Positions 55,545-64,000 of a stretch of DNA of 64,000 bases are shown one piece after another. Origin of the DNA: Isoetes taiwanensis (Eukaryota > Streptophyta > Lycopodiopsida > Isoetales > Isoetaceae); the NCBI GenBank assembly GCA_021234155.1, contig JAJEKV010000063.1, positions 7,712,095 through 7,776,094 of the forward strand, given 5' to 3'. A program made the position numbers and the translations under genes. Below the pieces are notes generated by a model, which made no database searches, had not been told where the DNA came from, and worked only from the letters and a program-made list of their open reading frames with translations. The stretch's first letter is position 1. Each line of letters starts with the position of its first letter.

Positions 55545-55650
55545 GGGTTGCCCCTAAGGGGAAAACCCTCCATCCATGGGTTTTGTGCCGTATTTCAAGT
55601 ATATGTCGTGTATAACGAAAACATGACTCCGGGTCGCAGGAGGGCAACCC
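55545..55650. repeat. Dispersed repeat with inverted GGGTTGCCC ends, copy 2
   Basis: Begins GGGTTGCCCCTAAGGGG and ends GGAGGGCAACCC, giving inverted termini GGGTTGCCC. About 106 bp and partly similar to 51633-51770. MITE-like; no clear target duplication. Confidence 0.4.
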
Positions 55651-55970
55651 TATTCAGAGAGTTATCCCTCTCATAAATCAAACGTTAATAATATGGTACC
55701 AGAATTTAGCATGAGTATGATGTCAGATCTGAGTTAAAACAAAGCGGAGACACCCTCCACAACAAATTGCCCCCTTATCTAGAACAATATTCATGTGAGT
55801 TGACACCTAAGGAAGTTTGAGTCTACGAGATGAACACGTTGCTCGATAAGCTCGTTACTAGTAAAACCATCTTCGCTCTATAATTTGTCCCGATAAATTA
55901 AATTTTATTGTCTCGAAGGTGGAAATATGAAACCACTTTAGAACGCATTTAGGGCCACTCCTGTACAAAC

Positions 55971-55977
55971 TATATAA
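55971..55977 (+). promoter_or_regulatory. TATA box candidate before the proline-rich ORF
   Basis: CTATATAAACAAGACACCCC, about 110 bp before the ATGs at 56081/56089. Well-formed plant TATA with a short leader. Function inferred. Confidence 0.4.
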
Positions 55978-56088
55978 ACAAGACACCCCAGCACCATCAC
56001 AAGCATTAAGATCGTGCATCAGAGGCTATAGCGATAGCGATAGGATTAATTGAATTGCTGCTAATGTTAGAACAGTGCAGATGGAGGC

Positions 56089-56406
56089 ATGTCCGCTGAA
56101 AGGATTTCTACATCGATGCAAATTTCTGCCTCAATGACCAGGTTTCTGCCTCAATGCCTCCCACAGCCATACTCCTACAGCCCCACCACCGCCACAGGGG
56201 TTTCATCTTCTCAGCTCCATTTCCAAGGGCTCGATCACCACCTCCTTTCCCATTTTACACCCCCTTCACCACCAGTTTTTTCATCTCCTGCTCCTGTTCG
56301 AAAGCTTAGATCCCCCCCTCCTCCAGCTTATTCATTTCCTTCACCTCCTGTTTACTCATCTCCTGTCTACTCATCTCCTGCTCAATTCTCACCTCCTGAA
56401 CCTTGA
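56089..56406 (+). CDS. Proline/serine-rich (extensin-like) small ORF
   Basis: 105 codons. The first third is rich in Ser/Ile/Met (ERISTSMQISASM); the rest is Pro/Ser/Tyr-rich with SPPPPAYSFPSPPVYSS, SPVYSSPAQFSPPEP and similar. The SPPPP and VYSSP motifs resemble cell-wall extensins, but there is no clear signal peptide from either ATG (another ATG at 56081 is in a different frame and closes soon). A 27-bp tandem duplication (56381-56407, 56408-56434) covers the stop codon. It may be a real small gene or low-complexity chance. Confidence 0.35.
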   Translation: MSAERISTSMQISASMTRFLPQCLPQPYSYSPTTATGVSSSQLHFQGLDHHLLSHFTPPSPPVFSSPAPVRKLRSPPPPAYSFPSPPVYSSPVYSSPAQFSPPEP

Positions 56407-56434
56407 GCTCAATTCTCACTTCCTGAACCTTGAG
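56381..56434 (+). repeat. 27-bp tandem duplication at the ORF end
   Basis: CTCAATTCTCACCTCCTGAA plus CCTTGAG, twice with one difference. It repeats the last codons and stop of the proline-rich ORF. A second local duplication (CTTCTTTATGCAGTTTGCAT) lies at 56493-56530. Confidence 0.75.
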
Positions 56435-56763
56435 CTCTTGAATGCTGTATGCATTTGAACTTCACACAAAAAAAACATCATCTGTGCTTCTTTATGCAGT
56501 TTGCATTTGTACTTCTTTATGCAGTTTGCATGTCCTTTATGTAGTCCAAAGGCACTGCCAAATTGCATTCCAATATGTATCAGCCATCGGTATATAAGTT
56601 TGTGACTATTTTCTATTTTCACATCTGGTGGATTTTTTGTTTCATTATTAAGTTGCATACCCTTTGTCATAATCACTATATTGATTTGTTGATGATATAC
56701 ATTGGGTTGGATCAATCATCTGTTTCTTTTTTTTAATCTATATTGATCAGATAAAAACCTACC

Positions 56764-56942
56764 TTAGAGATAGCTACAGACGTGCTTGTGGCCGCCAGCA
56801 GATACTTGCCCATAATATCAATTGATGTTCCAAAAAATGATTTAAGTCTGTCATTTGGTCCACAGATCAGTCTAGATAACCCATTGTTTTCCCTACACAT
56901 CAAATGAGCCACACCAATGCCTCCAGTTATTCGTGCTAGTGC
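56764..56942 (-). other. Exon-like stretch of unknown gene
   Basis: On the minus strand TTTCATCTAG precedes an open frame (ALARITGGIGVAHLM, SRLICGPNDRL, MGKYLLAATSTSVAISK) that ends in donor AAG|GTAGGT. Both splice signals are good and the frame is open throughout. I do not recognise the family. No certain neighbouring exon was found, though weak open stretches lie up to 58220. Confidence 0.35.
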
Positions 56943-58989
56943 CACTAATGTCTAGATGAAACCACTTCGCAATGTGAAAAAATGTCACAATGCACAAAGC
57001 AAACAGGACTGCCAATACAAGAAATGATACTAAAAGAACATACAGCTGCAGGTTTCCACTTTAAAATTGATAAATAATCTGGCTCACAATAAATGTCTTC
57101 CAGAATACAACAGGTTGCAGAGTAATTTAGGATCTTATGCCTGAGCTTTTGCAGACTGTTTCTCCTTAGCTTTGTATCTTTCAAAACCTTCTTCACAATT
57201 TTTTGTTCTTCAACCAAAAAATAAGAATATCACTTCCGAAAACGAAAGTTTGACCATATTGCAATTTTAGCTAAAACAGCTTGTAATATAGCATTTACCA
57301 ACTGCGCTTGTAGAACATTAGCTTTATAGCTTTCATTTTGAGCCTCAAATGAGAATCCTAACAGCCCCAGGTAGCAAATGGAAGTAAAATTTCATCACTT
57401 GTTTTCAAATTTCTTACTGAAGCTAAAATCGGTCCATCAGATATCCAACATCTACTAAATGGTGCATAACAACAGGGTAAGAACTACTTGGAAATAAGAT
57501 TAAAATAGAAAAACTACCCCAAGTGGCTTCTTGGTAGCGCATTGGACAACTGGCTGCCTTCTTAGCAGTTTGAAGACCAATCTTACTCCTAGCCAGTGCG
57601 ATTACAATAAAACTGAGAACAGATTCGCACATAATCCATAAATTCTGGAGCAGAAAAGAAAGAATCTACCAGGGTCTTATTACATCTTATTCGATTTGTG
57701 CGCTAGCTGTAAGCAAGCGATGAAATAAAATCGTTGAACCCATGTTTCCGATCAGCGTGGCAGCCCCGACCTCCCTATTTCGTTCGTTTCCCAGAGATGG
57801 TGGTTGTATATTATAAGATATTAAATTATAGGGTTTGGTGAAATAAATGCCAGGAGTTATTGTGATTATTGCCGAAATTTCATCCGTCGCGGGAATCAAG
57901 GCGGGGATGGTGGAGACCGATACGTACTGACAAGGTCGTGCACCCTCTTTGATGTATCCAGTGAGTGGGTTAGTAGGGTCCTATCCACGGCGGTTGTTGA
58001 AACCTTAATCACCACTGGAAAGAAGCGAAACCGGATAAGAATGAACAGGAAAGTGCGTTTTCCTCGAACGCGATGGAGCTTAGGCTATGGCGATGGCGCT
58101 TCAGCCCCTGAGATGGTAGCAGCAATTTGCCGGCTTTCGTACGACTCAGAAGGAACTGCAAGGAAGTAATGGCGCCTATCCATTTATCAGAAAGAGTTTT
58201 GAATGCTATGTGCTGCACACCAAGAATAGTTTTTCCAAATAGTTCACTTTAAAATACTTTCTCCTTTTACTTTTACGATGTAAGTTTTTCGCAGCATATA
58301 CTGAGTTAAAGTTCTGCTTCGTGACTCAAGCATCAACGATCTCTGTTTTCCTGGCTCCTTGATCTTATGAGAAAATAGCGAGTTCTTGATGCCAAATTTT
58401 AATATCAGTTTTTCCTAAATCTAAGTTTCTTGTGTATTTCCTTATGTATCGATTTTTTCCTAAATCTAAAGTTTCTTGTGGTTTTCTTGTCGAGGTTGTG
58501 GTTGAATCTAGCACAAGCAGCCAGAATTTGGTAGTATCGGCCTTTGGTCTTTGGAAGGAAACGTAACTTCTGAATCCAGAACCTGAGGGACATAGTCTGC
58601 GCTTACAACAAGGATATCGTGTCTTCGGATTGAAAGAAAAATGAAGTACATTGCAGACCCACAGTGAGATCACAATAGCAACTTCCTTCTTTGCAAACTC
58701 ACGAGCTCGTTTTAAAACCAACACCTTGCTGGCTCCTCCCAAAACGTTGCTTGTGTAGAGGCCTTCCCAGCGGTTGTACAAGTATACGATTTAAAAACAC
58801 TTGTGACCATTTTTTCCTTTGGCAAAGCAGAATTACTGTTTAAATCTTTTGAAAGTCGTTGATGGTACATAGTCTGCAGGGTTCAACTCCATGGCGGTAA
58901 ATTAAACGATTAGAATCGCATAGAATGGCTAAATGCAAATCTAGAATGCAAGCTTCCCCACACGCGGCCAGGAAAGATATGTTAAACTA
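56943..58989. other. No gene recognised
   Basis: Several short open frames on the minus strand (57217-56945, 57632-57423, 58218-58009, 58781-58365) without known motifs. A local duplication of TTTTTCCTAAATCTAA.GTTTCTTGTG lies at 58410-58480. Confidence 0.4.
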
Positions 58990-59560
58990 TAAGCCGAAAT
59001 TTATCTAAGCAAACTACGGTGGCGAGTGATTCAGCCCGGAATCACTAAAATTTGTGATCAACATCCCGGAATACGCCTTGGTTGTGTCACGTCGGGGGAA
59101 TACGATGATAGTGATTCCATCTGGAAAGTCTGCCCATTTATGATTTACGAGAATACTTTATGGTTGTGATTCCCTAAGCGGAATAACAATGTTGTGATTA
59201 CGTAAAGGATTAAGTAATTTGTGATTCCCATCTCGGAATCAATCGGGCGTTATTGATTCCATGCGTAGGAATAGCATGGTTTGTGGTTAAGTGGCTGAAG
59301 TGTACCTGATTGTGATTAAAATCTCGGAGATAAATGGGCGAGGAATGAAATAATACGGTTATGATGATTCCACAAAAGATAAAGTAGGAATAATGTTGTG
59401 ATTAGTCTGTGAATAAATAATCTGATTTGTGATTGAAATCCGTTGAGTGCATGGCTGATGATTCCATGAAGAATTAAAATAAATTGAGTGATTCCATATC
59501 AGCTGAACAGCAAAGAGTTTGTGATTCGCGGGTATAAATGACAGCGACGCCACAATGATA
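58990..59560. repeat. Field of imperfect TGTGATTCC repeats
   Basis: Some fifteen imperfect copies of TGTGATTCC or its variants (GTGATTCCATCTCGGAATCA, TGATTCCATG, TTGTGATTA) spaced about 30-45 bp. Several contain both GATTCC and GGAATC, so short inverted repeats result. Possibly the subterminal region of the transposon whose transposase remains follow at 59.99 kb. Confidence 0.55.
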
Positions 59561-59989
59561 AGAGTCTGATAGAGATAACGGTCTCCGGCTGTGGTCGTCG
59601 GTTATGGTCAATCAATGAGAATTTTAAAGGTTTGTCATTTAAATTGCCTCTATTTGGTAACCAGAGTCCAAGCAAGGATATAAGCCAACGAATGCGGCGA
59701 ATTTAACGTCGCCTTCTTCCAACTAAGTACGGTGTTACTTGTTACATTCCGGCTCATTGGAGAAACCATTTGACGTAGATCAAAATTGTCTGACTCTCCT
59801 GGATAATTAAGGTAGAGTAGAAGTCATTCTTGCTGCTCAATCTGGGTCTTTCCTCTCGGTTACGTAACGTTTCATAGGAATTTTTAGGATATACAAAGGG
59901 TATGCTATATTAGACCGTAATTATTGTGGGTAGAACATTTTACGCTTCGGTCAATGGAATTGATCCTGGGTACAAGAAGTTCTTCCATA

Positions 59990-60960
59990 TGAAATTTAGA
60001 GCTACGTTTGAGCTCTATATCTGTAAAACCCTCGACTTCAATCCACCTCCTGAATTCAGGAACATCCCAACGAAATATTCCCGGAATTAGGTTTGAAAGG
60101 TAGTTAATACAACTCTATCTAGAATAGCAGCAAAATAGCCATTTGAGTGTATGAAATTAAGTTGGCACCGACAATTTCTACGAATACATTAGGAAACAAT
60201 TTAGTGATCACGGTTGCTCCAGACATATGAGAATGTTACTTACATTGGCTGGGACTTGGATAGGTTAAGGTTCAAAGAAGTGGAAGGTTTTCCCACAATA
60301 AGGGCAATGGATGCTACTCATTTCCGAGTTAGATCTTCCAACAAATGTAGCCGCTGTGAATTCTTATGATGGGACAAAGGTTGGCTAATTACTTTATAGC
60401 GGTGGTGGACATTAGAAGGCGAGGTTAAATGCCAGATGTCTTCGTTGGAACCGAATTGCATGCAATGATATTTAATATCCTTAGTAAATCACCTTTGTAT
60501 AACAATGCTATTCATGGAATGCTTTTCAATGGGCCAAAAAGTTACAAGAGGAGGATTCACATTTCTGATACATTATAGCGGATACGAGGATGCTTGTTTG
60601 CCAGCTGGTACTTCCCTATCTAGGACATCACTTGCAAGATGATTTCAAAAGCTTTAACTACTTACTATGCAGCAGCAGGGTTTGTCTTGCTGAAGGGAAC
60701 ATTTGGTATATTTAGGACTAAGTGCATTTTATAAAAGCTAGAATGTGAGAGGCGTTGAAAGATTTAACAAATGTAATATATGCTTGTTGCATTCTCCACA
60801 ACTATGAGTGAGATTGGTGAAAAAAGAGGATCCTATCGGCGCAATTGTTGATGATGATTACGTTGGGTTCTCGGTCTGGAAGAAGACCAATGCTCATGAA
60901 GCTGCTATACAACTTAGGGATAACTTAAAACTTACCTTTTGGGAGCATGGTTGACTCTGC
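59990..60960 (+). pseudogene. PIF/Harbinger-like transposase remnant
   Basis: Broken frames give, in order, PPEFRNIPTKYSRN, FPTIRAMDATHFRVRSSNK (around the first catalytic Asp of FPxxxGAIDGTHI), AAAGFVLLKGTFGIFR (cf. ERxFGxLKxRF) and VIYACCILHNYE (cf. the conserved CxxLHN). The order and spacing fit the HARBI1-type DDE nuclease. There are many stops and shifts, so it is dead. Confidence 0.55.
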
Positions 60961-61988
60961 ATCAATACGGTTGCTATCTTCTCTGTCATCATTTGTAGTT
61001 CTTGAGCAATTGACGGTCTACTTGCGACATTTTCTCTATCATGTCTTTGCATGAATGCTTTCCCCTCCTCTCCTTTGAATGTTATCCTCTCTTTGTTTTG
61101 GCTGCTGGTTGCGTATTGTTTTCATAAAGAGCGGTCTATTTCTTGAAAGGAGTCTTCTTTTATCTTGCGGCTTTCTTTTGCGAGCTAAAGCGGGGTGTTA
61201 CTTGGCGGAATTTCCTCCACAGGAGGTTGCAGTGGAGAATTTTGTCTGTTAGAACTTGCCTGGTTGGAGTGCTACTTGGTGGGGTACCTCCCTGTTTGGA
61301 GGTACGCCTAGGTAGAGTTTGCTAGTTAGAGTTTCAGCTGATATATGGATTATGAGAGGCGGTTGAGTCCGGCTCGACATTAAGTAAGATACTTTGGTCA
61401 TAGACTCTTCAATGCAGCGAGTTTTACTTGAGAGTATAGAAATTTCCTACATAAAACCATAATCGACAAAAAGTTGAAGAAATTTTTGAAGAACACTTAT
61501 TTATGGAATTTTTCACCTAGTTGGCTTGCTTAGATGCGGATATCAAATAGGGGCATAGAAGAATGAGTCTGAATATGGATTTTTGGTTTTATCTGAGATT
61601 TCATCCAAGCTGTCAATATGATCATGCAAACTACAATAAAATACAAAAAAGTTATTAACTTCAAAACTCTCAAGTTTCAATTTAAAATTTCAAGCCATTG
61701 TTAGTTAGGTTCAAAATTCCCGGTTTAAAGTTCGGTTCAAAATTTCAGTTTAAAATTTCAAAGCCGCAGGTTGTCGTGGAAAGAAAGTTGTAATGCCATA
61801 GAAAACACAATGAATTTGTTAGCAAATTGGAAATACAAGTTACATGTTGTTAGTTCAAGCGGTAAATTGTATACATTTCTTTATGTTCATATTGGACTAT
61901 CCCATTTGCTATCTCATTTTCATCTCAAAGCTGAAATGAATATTTAAAATCTGAATAGTCCATGATAGGATTTTTTCATGGAAGTTGC
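60961..61988. other. No gene recognised; short ATTTCAA-type repeats
   Basis: 61640-61780 contains repeated GGTTCAAAATT and TTTAAAATTTCAA words. A 60-codon frame at 61143-61325 has no known motif. Confidence 0.4.
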
Positions 61989-62990
61989 AATGAATAGTAA
62001 ATAGCAGGTCTGCAAATATGAAAAGTTGTTCATTGGTTCAACTATGTCTACAAATGAATAGTTAAAAATCTGAATAGCGTGTAGCAAGGCCCTTTTATAT
62101 TTTTCCCTCAAAGAGGGGCAAAATATCACGGATGTAAAAAGTAGTTGAACTTTGCGGGACATTTATATCAAGTTAGATAAATTTACGTGTTCAAGCTTGG
62201 CCAACTTTAGACATTTAGGATGTATGAGAACCAATGCAACTTGTCGTTTATAAGTGAAAGCTGAAATATCTATATAGAAGTATAGATTAAATGAAAATTC
62301 ACATGCTGGCGATTATGGATCAATGGTTGCAATACAATCATTATGTATGTTTACCACAATGTAGAAGCCCAATTTCATATTTTCTAGATCTCTGAATGCC
62401 TTTCGAGATTTGGGGCTATATTTTAAACTTGGTAAAACAAGGCAAAGCTTTCTGTCAACAGAAATGAACTTATTGTGATATTATGATATTCCTAGTCAAT
62501 ACTAGTAGTGCTATTGGGGGTAATTTACTCAACACTAGGATAAGCTTGGGATGGCCAAGCTTTGTTGTTTTCATGGCCAATTTGTCTTGTGTCTTGGATT
62601 TTCTATGATGATTTTTATCTTTCAACTTGCTTTGCAGCTTTGTCTTCAACACTAATATCTAATAGATGATGATTATCAATATGGGAAGTCAGGGAGGTAG
62701 TTAAAATCTGAAATGAATTAGTCCTTTGAAATCTATAAGGTATAACAATGTACCGGTAAACTAATATTTACAAAAGTTATAGATTCTGAGATTAGTCAAG
62801 GAGGTAGTTAAAATCTATAAGGTATGACCAACAAGTCAATATGGGTAGTCAAGGGAGGAAGTTAACTATTGAAATGAATAGTTAAAAATCTGGAATAGTC
62901 ACAATGGAATTCACAATGAATAGTAAATAGCAGGTCTGCAAATATGAAAGTTGTTCATTGGTTCAACTATGAAAGTACATGCAAATGAAT
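61989..62990. repeat. AT-rich region with a dispersed direct repeat of about 75 bp
   Basis: AATGAATAGTAAATAGCAGG and the following TCTGCAAATATGAAA...TTGTTCATTGGTTCAAC at 61989-62042 recur at about 62920-62970. GGAGGTAGTTAAAATCT and GAATAGTTAAAAATCTG also recur between them (62695, 62805, 62875). No coding found. Confidence 0.6.
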
Positions 62991-64000
62991 AGTCATAATG
63001 GAAGTTACTATAGAGCTGCTAAAATCAGAAGATAGAATGAATTTTTCAAGGAGTTTTGTAACCATCCCGATAATGGCAAGCTACAGATGACTAAAAATCT
63101 CAAGTTAGGTTATTACACAATAGAAATTTGAAGCGAGTTGACTCAACACGTTAGAAACAGTCCAAGGTTTAATAAGTCTCTACGAAGGCCGTTCTTCCAT
63201 AAGCATGAATTTTTGGAATATTCCTTCGCCGTATATCCATTTGAATAGCCTTGTGTCGGCACTCGATTTACAACCATAATGGCTGCCTTATGTGCATAAG
63301 CCTAAGTTCTCAATACATGAGAAGCCCCTAACTTATATTTTACTAATTGCGGTGAATGTAGCAAAATACATTAAGATCTACTTATTGGCTAAAGCCATTT
63401 GGGATCTGCGTACAGGATCTTTTAGCAGCATAAAATTGGTTGACTAAAGAAGCCAATTGAATAAGTATGCATCGTAATGAAGTGGATTTAAAGAGGCAAC
63501 TTGCGTTCGTGGCAATTCATCTCCTTTGGTTTGAGCATGCTGGAATGCTTGCATCAAGGGGCGATCCTCACCTTTAGGGAACCAGTTGTTATATCATCCC
63601 AGGATTTGGACTCTCTGGAAGAAAAATACAAGATATTGTCTCTAAGTGAAACACCATTCTTTGATTCCAGTGCCTGCTGGTAGAAGTAAATTTACAACTA
63701 AGTACCTCTATTTAAATGTAAGCCGGGTTTATCAAGGTGGTTAGCCTAACTTAAGTGGCCTAGCGGTCATTGTTTTGGGTCTACACCAGAACCAAGACTT
63801 GGGTAGAGGGTTCTTTTGAAGTATAGTATAGTTGCAGCAGGTTCCTAATCAATGCGAGGCGAGGTCCTAGCAATGACAAGAACCTAGCCACGGAGCAGCT
63901 AAGTCCCGAATCATGGAGCTGGTCACATGGTGGTCAGGCCTAATAGAGGGAAGAATTCCTTTTTGAGGCAGGGATCTATAGTGGAGCACATTGGTCCAAT
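62991..64000. other. No gene recognised
   Basis: Only one open frame of 60 codons (63501-63683, plus), without a known motif. AAGTGGCCTAGCGGTCATT at 63753 resembles a tRNA A box, but no supporting structure was found. Confidence 0.4.

Noticed and set aside
63740-63960. Possible tRNA-derived SINE (AAGTGGCCTAGCGGTCATT as an A box)
   Set aside because: No convincing B box, no poly-A or poly-T tail and no target duplication could be identified.
1-64000. CRISPR arrays, rRNA, intact tRNA genes
   Set aside because: No regularly spaced identical repeats and no rRNA- or complete tRNA-like sequence were recognised; the sequence is plant nuclear DNA.

Overview
The window is nuclear DNA of a land plant, most likely from a large, repeat-rich genome. 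The evidence is CACTA transposase exons with plant splice sites, Ty3/Gypsy LTR elements, a UPL5-type HECT-ligase fragment, PPR-like fragments and plant 'DLNG' FCP1-type phosphatase fragments. There are no operons, ribosome binding sites or prokaryotic genes. I cannot name the species; a fern, lycophyte or gymnosperm would fit as well as an angiosperm. I see no intact host gene.

Layout. 1-1135 is flank without recognisable coding. From 1136 a CACTA element begins (terminal CACTA plus subterminal AAATGGCA/TGCCATTT repeats); its minus-strand transposase gene ends at about 5016. From about 2971 a segment starts that is repeated head to tail three times: unit 1 2971-22437, unit 2 22438-40707, unit 3 40708 to about 45823 (incomplete). 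Each unit holds, in order, a transposase copy lacking its catalytic core (-), an acidic/basic exon (+), a PPR-like scrap (-) and an exon of a UPL5-type ubiquitin ligase (+). Units 1 and 2 also carry a small exon whose splice phase fits the FCP1-like exon found after unit 3.

Two related Ty3/Gypsy elements, both on the minus strand, entered the copies after the triplication. Element 1 (9233-19809, 5-bp duplication GCTTT) splits the UPL5 exon of unit 1. Element 2 (26949-38644, 5-bp duplication ATAAA) sits just past the splice donor of that exon in unit 2. Their organisation is LTR - gag (three CCHC knuckles) - protease - RT/RNase H - integrase - an antisense small ORF with its own TATA box - a sense extra ORF of about 1,067 codons that runs through the polypurine tract into the 3' LTR - LTR. 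Smaller elements are nested inside: a 237-bp hAT-type MITE in the unit 1 transposase and a 602-bp element with a 9-bp duplication in the extra ORF of element 2.

After unit 3 come two degraded FCP1-type phosphatase domains (46.0-47.7 kb), a copia RT scrap (50.6 kb), a minisatellite (51.0 kb), a proline-rich ORF with a TATA box (56.1 kb), a repeat field (59.0-59.6 kb) beside a decayed PIF/Harbinger-like transposase (60.0-61.0 kb), and AT-rich sequence to the end.

The most unusual items are the antisense ORF and the LTR-spanning extra ORF of the retroelements, the triplication of a gene-capturing CACTA neighbourhood, and a strong excess of differences at CTG/CAG trinucleotides between copies. 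That excess looks like methylation-linked sequencing error or CHG-context decay and affects how 'broken' many of these genes really are.
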